From an uncultured Clostridia bacterium (lineage in GTDB: Bacteria; Bacillota; Clostridia; Christensenellales; Borkfalkiaceae): a DNA stretch of 64,000 bases. Under the pieces are notes generated by a model. The model did no database searches. It was not told the origin of the DNA and saw only the letters and a list, made by a program, of their open reading frames with translations. The DNA lies in the NCBI GenBank assembly GCA_930990665.1, contig CAKNQN010000003.1, positions 62,001 through 126,000 on the forward strand, written 5' to 3'. The position numbers and the translations under genes were made by a program. Positions 7,344 through 15,670 of this stretch are shown piece after piece (within the stretch, counting starts at the first letter, position 1; the number at the start of each line of letters is the position of its first letter).

Positions 7344-8876
7344 TTAGTAGAGCAGTCGCGCCGTTTCGGGAAGAGTGAGCACGGGATTGTTGTCGCCGCG
7401 CACGGTAAAATATTCCTCATGATAGGTCTTGTGCGGAATCATGTAGACGCGCTTTTCCCGCCATTCCCCCCGCACGCAAGCGGAAAAGCGGCGGCTGGAA
7501 AGAATATAGGCGAAGATCCCCGCATTCAGCTCAACGACGGCATTTTCATACCCCTGCGCGAAGCAGCTTTTGATGGCGATCTTGATGCGGAAACTGATAT
7601 AATCGTCGGTCAGCATCACGCCCGACCCCTTGCAGTGCGGACAGGCGCGGGTGAGCATGGCGATGTTATCGCTCTTGAATTTCTTGCGGGTGAACTGCAC
7701 CAGTCCGAACTCGGTCATCGCGGACATGTTGCATTTGGCCCTGTCCTGGGCGAGCCCCTCCTGCAAGGCCGCCGCCACCGCTTCGCGGTGCGCCGGGTCG
7801 ACCATGTCGATAAAGTCGACGACGACGATGCCCCCGATGTTGCGCAGCCGCACCTGCCGCGCGATCTCTCTGGCCGCGAGCAGGTTGGTGGCAAAGACGG
7901 TGTCTTCCAGTGCGGCCGTGTCGCCCGTAAAGCGCCCGGTGTTCACGTCGATCGCGGTGAGCGCCTCCGTCTTGTCAAAGATGAGATAGGCGCCGTTTTC
8001 CAGCTCGACGCGCTTGCGAATGGAGTCGAGCACCTGCTCTTCCAGCCCGAAAAACTCGAACATCTCCCGCTCGCCCGTGTAGCGCACCAGCTTGGAACGG
8101 TAACGTGTGCGTCGGAGCGCCGCCTCCACGTGCGTAAAGGCGCCCCCCTCCCCGATGTAGATCTTGTTCACGTCGGCCAGATCGAAATCGCGCAGGAGCC
8201 TTACATGCACGTCCGCATCGCGGTAGATCAGATCTCCCACCGAGGCGTGTTCAAAATTTTCCCGCGTCTGTTCATACAGGCCGCGCAGATACTTCGCTTC
8301 CTCCCGCAGATCGCGAAGGGCGGCGTCCCGCGCATTGGTGCGCATGATGAACCCGCCTCCGCCCGCACTCAGCTTCTGCGCCGCGGAAAGAAGCTGCGCC
8401 CGCTCCCCCTCGTCCGTGATCTTGCGCGAAACGGCGCAAAAATCCGCCGTCGGAAGAAAGATGAGCCGCTTTCCCACGAACGAAAGGCACATGCTCAGCC
8501 GCGCGCCCTTGTTGCCGATGGGCGATTTGGAAACCTGCACCATCACCTCGTCTCCTGCGCGCACATGCAAACCGGAAGCCGCCGTTGCCTTCCCCTCTTC
8601 GGAGCTTTCTGCATGATCCCCCGCCGCCGGTACCTTGTCCGCATCGGCCGCGGCGGGAATGTCGCCCGCATACAGATACCCGTTCTTTGCCTGCCCGAAG
8701 TTCACGAACGCAGCCTGCATGCCCTCGAGTACGTTGACGACCCTGCCCTTGTACACGTTCCCGGAAATTTCAGACGTACTGCCCGCGTCGAGATGAAACT
8801 CGATCAACTTTCCGTTTTCCGTCACAGCGGCAAAGCAGTCTTCCCCGAAGTAGTCGAAAAACATATCTTTTTTCAT
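7344..8876 (-). CDS. rng: Ribonuclease E/G family endoribonuclease
   Basis: A 510-residue protein of RNase G length, lacking the long C-terminal scaffold of enterobacterial RNase E. The N-terminal S1 RNA-binding region (GNVYKGRVVNVLEGMQAAFVNFG) is followed by a catalytic core with ALTAIDVNTGRFTG and GGIVVVDFIDMVD, whose two Asp bind Mg. The zinc-link Cys pair appears as ACPHCKGSG. It processes rRNA and decays mRNA as a dimer or tetramer. It lies downstream of spoIVFA/B, an order common in Clostridia, but has its own promoter; the usual rplU-rpmA neighbours are absent. Confidence 0.93.
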   Translation of the reverse strand: MKKDMFFDYFGEDCFAAVTENGKLIEFHLDAGSTSEISGNVYKGRVVNVLEGMQAAFVNFGQAKNGYLYAGDIPAAADADKVPAAGDHAESSEEGKATAASGLHVRAGDEVMVQVSKSPIGNKGARLSMCLSFVGKRLIFLPTADFCAVSRKITDEGERAQLLSAAQKLSAGGGGFIMRTNARDAALRDLREEAKYLRGLYEQTRENFEHASVGDLIYRDADVHVRLLRDFDLADVNKIYIGEGGAFTHVEAALRRTRYRSKLVRYTGEREMFEFFGLEEQVLDSIRKRVELENGAYLIFDKTEALTAIDVNTGRFTGDTAALEDTVFATNLLAAREIARQVRLRNIGGIVVVDFIDMVDPAHREAVAAALQEGLAQDRAKCNMSAMTEFGLVQFTRKKFKSDNIAMLTRACPHCKGSGVMLTDDYISFRIKIAIKSCFAQGYENAVVELNAGIFAYILSSRRFSACVRGEWREKRVYMIPHKTYHEEYFTVRGDNNPVLTLPETARLLY

Positions 8877-8960
8877 TTATGACAAACCTTCTGGCCCCTC
8901 TGCCGCGCAGAAAAGCCGAAATTTGATTCCTTTTGTCCCGTTTATCTGCCGTTATTCATT

Positions 8961-8989
8961 ATTTTATCACAAAAAACCGCATTTTGCAA
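8961..8989 (-). promoter_or_regulatory. Promoter of rng
   Basis: Minus strand TTGCAA (8989-8984), 17 nt, TAAAAT (8966-8961); leader of about 78 nt. Confidence 0.65.
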
Positions 8990-9054
8990 GTGCGATCAGA
9001 AAATTCCGCACCCCCACAATAAAAATTTTTCCGCCTTGACCTGCCGACCGTCCT

Positions 9055-9094
9055 CCTTGCCCCGCCGCCCCGAGAAAGGGGCGGCGGGGCAAGG
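9055..9094. repeat. Perfect 17-bp inverted repeat (REP-like hairpin)
   Basis: CCTTGCCCCGCCGCCCC-GAGAAA-GGGGCGGCGGGGCAAGG. CTTTT follows on the plus strand, but no plus-strand gene lies upstream. It sits about 190 nt after the spoIVFB stop, so it could protect or end that transcript. Confidence 0.65.
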
Positions 9095-9283
9095 CTTTTG
9101 TCGACAGCGCCTGTTTCCGGTGCGGATCGGGGCGTCCGCCGCTTTTGCGGCGCGGATTGAAACCGTCGTTTTTTCGGGAGCGGGGGTCTTTCGCCGACTT
9201 TGCGGTACGGACCCTGCCCCGCCCCACGCCTGCCACTCGGCGCGGGGGCGCAAATTTTATTGTCCCCCACTTTACGGCAAATT

Positions 9284-10360
9284 TCATTGCGGCTTTGCTG
9301 TCTTTTGCAAGAGGAGTGCTCCCTGCATTGCGGGATCGTCTGCAATTTCTGCGCCGTCTGCATCTTCTGCACCGTCTGCATCTTCGTCAGCCATACCCTT
9401 CGGACTGTTTTCTTCCGTCTCCCCCGCACCTTCCGAGCCGGATGCGGCGGGGCGGCAGAGGGAGGAGCCGAGGCAGGCGCCGAGCGGAGCGCCGATATAG
9501 GCGCCGAGCGGGGCGGAGAGGTCTGCCCTGTCAAAAATCTCAAAGCATTCCTCCTCGCCGAGCTCGCACACAAATTCGCCGCAGGCGTCGTAGACGGAGA
9601 CCTCGAGGTATTTGCCCCGTTCCGCAAGGCGCAGAAGGCGCCCGACGGGGCAAGATTCGGAGACGGCGACGCGCCGTATTTCCAGGCCGCGAGCGAGGTC
9701 GGCGGAGCGATCGAAGCGGATGCGGCGGTAGCTGCCCCCCTTTCCGAACGCGCCCGCGAGGATGAAGAGCCCGAAAAAGAGGAGGGAGAAGTTGACGCGC
9801 ACGGAAAAGCTGTAGACGAACAGCGAAAAGAAGGCCGCGGCGAAGAGGATGCTGACGGCGCGCGCAGCGCGGCGCGCCCTCCCTTCGCCGAATTTTTTTT
9901 CGAGGATGCAAAAGAGGACGCGGCCGCCGTCCAGCGGCCAGGCGGGCAGGAGGTTGACCGCCGCCAGCCATGCCGACGTATAGGCGGCCATGTCGGTGTA
10001 CGGGTACAGATCGGGAAAGAGCCACCACAGCGCGACGAAAAAAAGGGCGCATGCCGCGTTGACGGCGGGACCGGCAAGGGCGAGGCGGATCTCCCCCGCA
10101 AGGGATATGCCCTCGATGTCGCCGCTGACCACCGCCCCGCAGGGCAGAAGGACGAGCCGGTCCAGACGGCGGCCCAGCCGCGCCGCGGCCAGGGCGTGGC
10201 CGAATTCGTGGATGACCGCCGTGACCGTGCAGGATAAAAACAAAAAGATCTCTCCGCGCACAAAAAAGAAAAGCCCGAACAAAAGAAAGAGCGGATGCAC
10301 CCGTACCGTGAACCGCTCTTTAGACTTTCTGTTTTTGCGCCGATCGCCGCGCTTATGCAT
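9284..10360 (-). CDS. spoIVFB: SpoIVFB-like M50 site-2 metalloprotease
   Basis: A 358-residue membrane protease. I start it at MHKRGDRRKN (10360), giving an 8-bp overlap with the upstream spoIVFA-like gene (ATGCATAA) and a sensible N-terminus; the track start at 10495 reads through that gene. It has the zinc motif VIHEFGHALAAA in a membrane helix and the second motif NLLPAWPLDGGRVL. A CBS-like segment (VGRLLRLAERGKYLEVSVYD) follows, then an unusual acidic tail of about 75 residues (DEDADGAEDADGAE). The family cleaves pro-sigma-K in the mother cell during sporulation. Confidence 0.87.
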   Translation of the reverse strand: MHKRGDRRKNRKSKERFTVRVHPLFLLFGLFFFVRGEIFLFLSCTVTAVIHEFGHALAAARLGRRLDRLVLLPCGAVVSGDIEGISLAGEIRLALAGPAVNAACALFFVALWWLFPDLYPYTDMAAYTSAWLAAVNLLPAWPLDGGRVLFCILEKKFGEGRARRAARAVSILFAAAFFSLFVYSFSVRVNFSLLFFGLFILAGAFGKGGSYRRIRFDRSADLARGLEIRRVAVSESCPVGRLLRLAERGKYLEVSVYDACGEFVCELGEEECFEIFDRADLSAPLGAYIGAPLGACLGSSLCRPAASGSEGAGETEENSPKGMADEDADGAEDADGAEIADDPAMQGALLLQKTAKPQ

Positions 10361-11117
10361 TCCAGACGATGTCGTTCTGCTCGTTGACCGTGTATGCCGA
10401 GATGAGAGATCCGTTGTCGTACATGGACACGGAAACTTCCCCGCCCGCACAGTAACCCACGGGAATGGTCGCATACACCCTGTCTCCCGCCGCAAGATAG
10501 GCGCTCGTCAGCCCCGATACGACGGTGGAAAAAGAGGTGGTGTGTTCGATTTCCATGGTATACGTACCCTCGTTTTCGGTGACACTCTGCACGATGCCGC
10601 CGTACGGGGCGTATACGCTGCACTCGCCCGTGAAGGTCAGTACGCCCGTCTCGCTCACCGAACAGACGATCCCGTCATCGGAAACGACGGAGCCGAGCGT
10701 AAGTTCGGAATAGGTTCGCTCGTCCGGCGCTGCGGAGGCGGGCTGCCCCTCGATCAGGCCGCGGAAAAAGGTGTTGATGGCGCTCGACGGCCAGAAAATA
10801 TTCGTCAGAAGTATGGCCGCGCAGAGCGCGACGACCGCCACAAACTCCGCCATGAGGAGTCTGCTCTCGAGAAATCTTTTATGGACGCGCGCCGGCTTTT
10901 CTTCCGCGCGGTCGAATTCGCCGTAGTCGATGACGTTCTCCCCGCTCGCGACCGGCGGCTCTTCGGGCTCCGGGCTCACACGCTCGTTGACCGACTCGAC
11001 GACGCGGTCTTTCAGTTCTGCCTCACTCTCTTTTTTCTTCTTGCTGCGTTTCTTGGTGACGTTCAGCGTGCTGACGGGGATCTCAAGCATCTCCGCATAA
11101 TCGATGGTTTCGCTCAT
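10353..11117 (-). CDS. spoIVFA: SpoIVFA-like membrane protein with LytM/M23-type domain
   Basis: A 254-residue protein. Residues 1-80 are cytoplasmic and highly charged (KKRSKKKKESEAELKDR), then one membrane helix (LLMAEFVAVVALCAAILLTNIF). The outer C-terminal domain follows the M23/LytM pattern (VYAPYGGIVQSV, TYTMEIEHTTSFSTVVSGL, YLAAGDRV) but lacks the full HxH zinc site, as expected for a regulatory rather than hydrolytic domain. In Bacillus SpoIVFA holds and regulates SpoIVFB in the forespore outer membrane. The assignment rests on topology plus coupling to the downstream M50 protease. Confidence 0.8.
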   Translation of the reverse strand: MSETIDYAEMLEIPVSTLNVTKKRSKKKKESEAELKDRVVESVNERVSPEPEEPPVASGENVIDYGEFDRAEEKPARVHKRFLESRLLMAEFVAVVALCAAILLTNIFWPSSAINTFFRGLIEGQPASAAPDERTYSELTLGSVVSDDGIVCSVSETGVLTFTGECSVYAPYGGIVQSVTENEGTYTMEIEHTTSFSTVVSGLTSAYLAAGDRVYATIPVGYCAGGEVSVSMYDNGSLISAYTVNEQNDIVWNA

Positions 11118-11209
11118 GGAAATTTCCTCCGAACGGTTGTTTTTGTATCTCTATTGTATGCCCCGAAAAAGTTTTTCAGAACAGATTTCGCAAAAAAATC
11201 CGCAAACAT

Positions 11210-11241
11210 TTGCACCTTTTTGCTTTTTGTTGTAATATAAT
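11210..11241 (+). promoter_or_regulatory. Probable promoter of the metF-metH operon
   Basis: TTGCAC (11210-11215) followed after 17 nt by TAATAT; an overlapping TATAAT ends at 11241 with a 20-nt spacing. The leader to 11340 shows no recognisable S-box or cobalamin riboswitch fold. Confidence 0.45.
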
Positions 11242-11340
11242 GATAGGCTTCTTTCCGGACGGAAGGGGCGGACCTCTTACAAAATCTTTCGCCCTCCCGA
11301 CCCTATGCCTGTCTATTTTATTCCATCAAAGGATCCTTTT

Positions 11341-12219
11341 ATGCGCATTTCGGATATTTTTCAGCAGAAAAAAGCTGTCTTTTCCTTCGAGATCTTTCCG
11401 CCCAAACCCACCGCCGACGTGGCCGCCGTGCGCGGGACCATCGAGGAGCTTTCCGCCCTCGGGCCCGACTACATTTCCGTGACGTGCAGCGCGGGCGGTT
11501 CGGGCAACGCGCGCACCGCGGAGATCGCCGCCCTCGTGCGCAGCTGCGGCGTGGAGCCGCTTGCACACGTGACCTGCATCAATTCCGACCGCGAAGCCGT
11601 TTCCGCCACCCTGCGGGAACTGGATTCCCTCGGCATACGCAACGTCCTGGCGCTGCGCGGCGACCGCGTGCAGGGCGCCGCCGAGAGCAGGGACTTTTCC
11701 CACGCCTCCGACCTCGTTGCATTCATCCGCGCGAGCGGACTCGATTTCGACATCGCGGGCGCGTGCTACCCCGAAGGCCATCCCGAGAGCCCCGACCTGC
11801 TCACGGACATCCGCAACCTGAAAAAGAAGGTGGACGCGGGCGTTTCGCACCTGAACACGCAGCTCTTTTACGACAACGAAGATTTTTACCGCTTCCGCGA
11901 CAGCATCGCGCTGGCGGGCATCGACGTGCCCGTGCAGGCGGGCATCATGCCGCTGGTGAAAAAGAGCCATATCGACCGCACCATCTCCCTTTCGGGCGCC
12001 AAGATCCCCGCCAAGATCTCCCGCATGATCGCGCGCTTTTACGATCGTCCGGAAGCGCTCATGGAGGCGGGCATCGCCTATGCCGTCGACCAGATCGTCG
12101 ACCTGCTCTCCGCCGGGGCGCAGGGAGTGCACCTGTACGTCATGAACAACCCCTATGTGGCGCGGCGCATCGCCGAGAGCGTAAAACCCATCCTGGACGA
12201 GCTGAACGGGGCCGTATAA
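11341..12219 (+). CDS. metF: Methylenetetrahydrofolate reductase
   Basis: A 292-residue FAD-dependent TIM barrel when started at MRISDIFQQKKAVF (11341), which has AAAGGA upstream; the track start at 11305 adds an unsupported leader. Family motifs: FSFEIFPPK (active-site Glu), YISVTCSAGGSG, EPLAHVTCIN, NVLALRGDRV, SHLNTQLFYDNEDFYRF and GIMPLVK. It reduces 5,10-methylene-THF to 5-methyl-THF, the methyl donor for MetH encoded two genes on. Its stop overlaps the next start (TAATG), so the genes are translationally coupled. Confidence 0.95.
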   Translation: MRISDIFQQKKAVFSFEIFPPKPTADVAAVRGTIEELSALGPDYISVTCSAGGSGNARTAEIAALVRSCGVEPLAHVTCINSDREAVSATLRELDSLGIRNVLALRGDRVQGAAESRDFSHASDLVAFIRASGLDFDIAGACYPEGHPESPDLLTDIRNLKKKVDAGVSHLNTQLFYDNEDFYRFRDSIALAGIDVPVQAGIMPLVKKSHIDRTISLSGAKIPAKISRMIARFYDRPEALMEAGIAYAVDQIVDLLSAGAQGVHLYVMNNPYVARRIAESVKPILDELNGAV

Positions 12220-12902
12220 TGCAGGTGGACAGAGAGGAATTTTTGCGCTACCTGGGCTGGAAAGGACAGGAAACGGACGATACGGTATCCGAAAAACTCG
12301 ACCGCGCCGCCGAGCGGGCGCTCGAACTTTCGCGGCCGCGCTCCGTTGTCAGGCGGTTCGGCCTCGACGGCATGCGGCTGGAAGGCACCGACTTTTTTTT
12401 CGAGGGCGAGGATATCCGAAAGCACCTTTCCGGGTGCGGGGCCGTGTTCCTGCTGGCGGCGACGCTCGGCGCACAGCCCGAACGCGAGCTCATGCGGCTG
12501 AGCGAAAAGAGCGCCTGCGAGGCGCTGCTCTTTGACACCGCCTGCTCGTGCGCCGTCGAGTGCTATTGCGACGAGATCTGCGAAGATCTGCAAAGGGACT
12601 GCCCCACGGCGCTGACCGCCCGCTTTTCCTGCGGATACGGGGATTTTCCCCTCGGTGCGCAGCGGGAGATCTGCCGCCTCCTGCGCACGGACACGCAGAT
12701 CGGGCTCTGCTGCGATGAAAGCCTGCTCCTGACCCCGCGCAAGTCGGTGACGGCCGTCGTCGGCATCACCGCCCGCCCCGCCCCTGCAAACGCGAGGGAG
12801 GGCCGCGGCTGCGGAAAGAAAAGCCACAGCCAATGCGGCGGGTGCGGCAAGACAGATTGCGCGTTCCGAAGGGAACCGAGAGGCAAGGAGAGTGACAGAT
12901 GA
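12219..12902 (+). CDS. Stand-alone methionine synthase reactivation (AdoMet-binding) protein
   Basis: A 227-residue protein starting MQVDREEFLRYLG at the TAATG overlap with metF; the track ORF from 11484 is a frame extension. It matches the vitamin-B12-dependent methionine synthase activation domain family: LFDTACSCAVECYCDEICEDL, RFSCGYGDFPLGAQ and LTPRKSVTAVVGI. In long MetH proteins this is the C-terminal domain that binds AdoMet and remethylates inactive cob(II)alamin. Here it is a separate polypeptide encoded upstream of a MetH lacking it. The C-terminus adds a Cys cluster (CGGCGKTDC). The ATGA overlap with metH couples their translation. Confidence 0.88.
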   Translation: MQVDREEFLRYLGWKGQETDDTVSEKLDRAAERALELSRPRSVVRRFGLDGMRLEGTDFFFEGEDIRKHLSGCGAVFLLAATLGAQPERELMRLSEKSACEALLFDTACSCAVECYCDEICEDLQRDCPTALTARFSCGYGDFPLGAQREICRLLRTDTQIGLCCDESLLLTPRKSVTAVVGITARPAPANAREGRGCGKKSHSQCGGCGKTDCAFRREPRGKESDR

Positions 12903-15310
12903 AGGATTTCCGAAGTTTTCTGCGCGAACGCGTCGTCGTATTCGACGGCGCGTTCGGGACGCTGCTGCAGGCGCGCGCCGCGCGCATTCCCGCCCTGCCC
13001 GAACGGCTCAACCTCGAAGATCCCGCGCTGATCGCGGGGATCCACCGCGACTACGCCGCGGCGGGGGCGGACGTGATCACCGCCAACACCTTCGGCGCGA
13101 ACGAGGCCAAGACGGGCGACGCGGCTTTGACGGAAGAGCTCGTGCGCGCCGCCGTGCGCCTTGCGCGCGAAGCGGCGCCGGGAAAGTTCGTGGCGCTGGA
13201 TATCGGCCCCACCGGGCATATGCTCGAACCGATGGGAAGCATGACCTTCGAACAGGCTTACGGCGTCTTTGCGCGCATGGTCGAGGCGGGAAAGGAGGCG
13301 GACGTCATACTCATCGAGACGATGTCCGACCTGCAGGAGCTGCGCGCGGCGCTGTTGGCGGCGCGCGAACACAGCGACCTGCCCGTGCTCTGTTCGATGA
13401 CCTTTGAGGAGAGCGGGCGCACCTTTACCGGCTGCGACCCCGTATGCTACGCGCTGACCGCCTCTCCCCTGGCGGACGCGGTGGGCGTGAACTGTTCGCT
13501 CGGCCCCAAGGCGCTCCTGCCCGCCGTGCAGAAGATCCTGCAAAACACCGACAAACCCGTCCTGGTGCAGGCGAACGCGGGCCTGCCCGACGCAGACCTG
13601 CATTACAGCGTGGGCGCGGAAGAGTTTGCACAAGTCTATCAGGAATTTCTCCGCCTGGGCGTGCGCATCGTCGGCGGGTGCTGCGGCACCACGCCCGACT
13701 ACATCCGACGCCTGCGCGATCTCGCCGACAAGGCAAAGCCCGCGCCCCTCGGCAAGGACGGCACCCTGCCCGCACCGCCCGCGCGCCGCGCCGCCGTCTG
13801 TTCGGCGACGAAGGCAATCTTCATCGACGGCGTGCGCGTCATCGGTGAACGCATCAACCCCACCGGGAAAAAGGCGATGAAACAGGCGCTCCTCGCGCGC
13901 GATTACGGCTATGTACGCAGCCAGGCCATCCAGCAGCAGGAGGCGGGCGCGGACATCCTCGACGTGAACGCGGGGCTGCCCGAACTGGACGAAAAGGAGA
14001 TCCTCCCCCGCCTCGTGCGCGAAGTGCAGGCGGTGAGCGACCTGCCCATACAGATCGACTGCGGCAAGCCGGAAGCCATCGAGGCGGCCCTGCGCGTGTG
14101 CTGCGGCAAGGCGATCGTCAATTCCGTGAACGGGGAGGAAAGGTCGCTGCGCTCCATTTTGCCCCTCGTCAAGAAATACGGCGCGGCCGTGGTCGGGCTG
14201 ACCGTGGACGAGAAGGGGGTGCCGAAGACGGCCGAAGAGCGGGTGCGCATTGCCGACCGCATCGTACAGACAGCGAAGGAATACGGCATCGCCGAAGAGG
14301 ATATCTACATCGACTGCCTCACGCTGACCGTGAGCGCCGAACAGGCGCAGGCCAAAGAGACGCTCAGGGCCATCCGCACGGTCAAGGAAAAGTACCGCGT
14401 GAAGACGGTGCTCGGCGTGAGCAACATCTCTTTCGGGCTTCCCAATCGGCCGATCATCAACTCCGCCTTCCTCACCGCCGCGCTGTTTGCGGGGCTGGAT
14501 CTGCCTATTCTCAACCCCAATGTGCCCGAAAACGCACAGACGTTGGCCGCTTTTCGCGCCCTTTCGGGCGAAGACGAAAACTGTGCGGAATACGTCGCCC
14601 GCTATGCGCAGGCGCCTGCGGCCGCGGCGGAAAAGCCCGTCCCGCCCGCAAAAGGCAAGGCGGAAGAAAATGCGGGCGATATCTTTTCCGCCATCCGCAA
14701 GGGCGCACCCGAAGCCGAACAGATCTGCGCCGAGCTTCTGAAAGAGCACCCGCCCCTCGAGGTGATCGACAAATATCTGATCCCCGCCCTCAACGCGGTG
14801 GGCGACGAATACGAAAAGGGGACGCTGTTCCTGCCCCAGCTGATCGGCGCGGCGGAGAGCGCCAAAGGCTGCTTTGCCCGCGTGAAGGCCATGCTGCCCG
14901 CAGGCGCGGCGGAGCGGGGAGAGATCGTGCTGGCGACCGTGCGCGGAGACGTGCACGACATCGGCAAGAACATCGCCAAGACGGTGCTGGAAAATTACGG
15001 ATACAGGGTGTATGACCTGGGCAAAAACGTGCCGCCCGAAGAGGTGGTGCGCGCGGTGAGGGAAAGGGACATCCGCCTTTGCGGGCTTTCGGCGCTCATG
15101 ACGACGACGGTGCCCTCCATGGAAGAGACCATTCGCCTTCTTCGCCGCGAATGTCCACACTGCCGCGTGATGGTGGGCGGAGCGGTGCTCAACCCCGATT
15201 ACGCCCGCAAGATCGGCGCCGACTGGTACTGCAAGGACGCCAACGCCGACGTGAAGATCGCCCAGTATCTCTTTGAGCAGGGCGAAAAAGTGCCCACTTT
15301 ACAGGAATAA
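12899..15310 (+). CDS. metH: B12-dependent methionine synthase, short form
   Basis: An 803-residue enzyme. In order: homocysteine-binding barrel (1-290, VVFDGAFGTLLQ, zinc motif GGCCGTTPDYI), pterin/methyl-THF barrel (about 305-570, VIGERINPTGKKA, DVNAGLPELDE), four-helix cap (about 590-680) and cobalamin domain (about 680-803) with the His ligand in GDVHDIGKNIAKTV. It stops there; the roughly 330-residue reactivation domain of E. coli MetH is missing and replaced by the preceding gene. It transfers methyl from methyl-THF to homocysteine via methylcobalamin. SD AAGGAGAG lies inside the upstream gene. Confidence 0.95.
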   Translation: MKDFRSFLRERVVVFDGAFGTLLQARAARIPALPERLNLEDPALIAGIHRDYAAAGADVITANTFGANEAKTGDAALTEELVRAAVRLAREAAPGKFVALDIGPTGHMLEPMGSMTFEQAYGVFARMVEAGKEADVILIETMSDLQELRAALLAAREHSDLPVLCSMTFEESGRTFTGCDPVCYALTASPLADAVGVNCSLGPKALLPAVQKILQNTDKPVLVQANAGLPDADLHYSVGAEEFAQVYQEFLRLGVRIVGGCCGTTPDYIRRLRDLADKAKPAPLGKDGTLPAPPARRAAVCSATKAIFIDGVRVIGERINPTGKKAMKQALLARDYGYVRSQAIQQQEAGADILDVNAGLPELDEKEILPRLVREVQAVSDLPIQIDCGKPEAIEAALRVCCGKAIVNSVNGEERSLRSILPLVKKYGAAVVGLTVDEKGVPKTAEERVRIADRIVQTAKEYGIAEEDIYIDCLTLTVSAEQAQAKETLRAIRTVKEKYRVKTVLGVSNISFGLPNRPIINSAFLTAALFAGLDLPILNPNVPENAQTLAAFRALSGEDENCAEYVARYAQAPAAAAEKPVPPAKGKAEENAGDIFSAIRKGAPEAEQICAELLKEHPPLEVIDKYLIPALNAVGDEYEKGTLFLPQLIGAAESAKGCFARVKAMLPAGAAERGEIVLATVRGDVHDIGKNIAKTVLENYGYRVYDLGKNVPPEEVVRAVRERDIRLCGLSALMTTTVPSMEETIRLLRRECPHCRVMVGGAVLNPDYARKIGADWYCKDANADVKIAQYLFEQGEKVPTLQE

Positions 15311-15368
15311 AGATGAATTGTCAAATTAAGCGCAACATTTCATAGTATAATTCACCATAAATCCAAAG

Positions 15369-15405
15369 AGGCGGGAAGGCTTTTCAGCCTTCCCGCCCCC
15401 TTTTT
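15369..15405 (+). terminator. Terminator of the metF-metH operon
   Basis: GGCGGGAAGGC-TTTTCA-GCCTTCCCGCC followed by CCCTTTTT. Confidence 0.85.
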
Positions 15406-15670
15406 GCCGATCGGAATCGCCCCTGTTTTCTGCGGCGGAGTATTTTTCCGACCGAGGCGGACGGGGGCGCAACGCATCTGCCCTGCGGCGGAGACGGATT
15501 ATAAGCGGAGCATCTTTGCGGCCGCCCGTGGCGGAGACGGATTACAAAAAGACGCGTTGCAATCGGCGCAAAGACAAAGGGCGCGGCGGGAGTTACGTTC
15601 CGCCGCGCCTTGTTTTTATGAAATATTTTTCATCCGCAGAGGGGGATCTGCAAAGATCCCTTCCCCTCTT
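15406..15670. other. Intergenic region between convergent operons (gene-free span 15311-15670)
   Basis: No gene. A short direct repeat GGCGGAGACGGATTA occurs at about 15487 and 15533. A strong hairpin (15580-15609) and a weaker one (GGGGGATCTGCAAAGATCCC, near 15642) follow. Confidence 0.55.
15580..15618. terminator. Terminator between convergent operons
   Basis: GGCGCGGCGGGA-GTTACG-TTCCGCCGCGCC, followed by TTGTTTTT on the plus strand and CTTTGTCTTTG on the minus strand. It probably ends the minus-strand carbohydrate operon. Confidence 0.7.

Larger units (their letters stand above)
8877..9283. other. Intergenic region with rng promoter and large GC palindrome
   Basis: I find no convincing gene. 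The overlapping Arg/Pro-rich ORFs (8967-9287, 8996-9253, part of 8959-10623) are low-complexity readings through a palindrome and lack SD sites. It carries the rng promoter and a 17-bp-arm inverted repeat. Confidence 0.6.

Noticed and set aside
8959-10623. 554-codon minus ORF overlapping spoIVFB and spoIVFA
   Set aside because: Ser/Arg/Pro-rich alternative frame through a genuine M50 protease gene and a palindrome.
11242-11340. SAM or cobalamin riboswitch upstream of metF
   Set aside because: The roughly 100-nt leader lacks the conserved cores of S-box, SAM-II or B12 elements; too short for a cobalamin aptamer.
12563-15160. 865-codon minus ORF antisense to metH
   Set aside because: Antisense shadow of metH with no recognisable domain and no ribosome-binding site.
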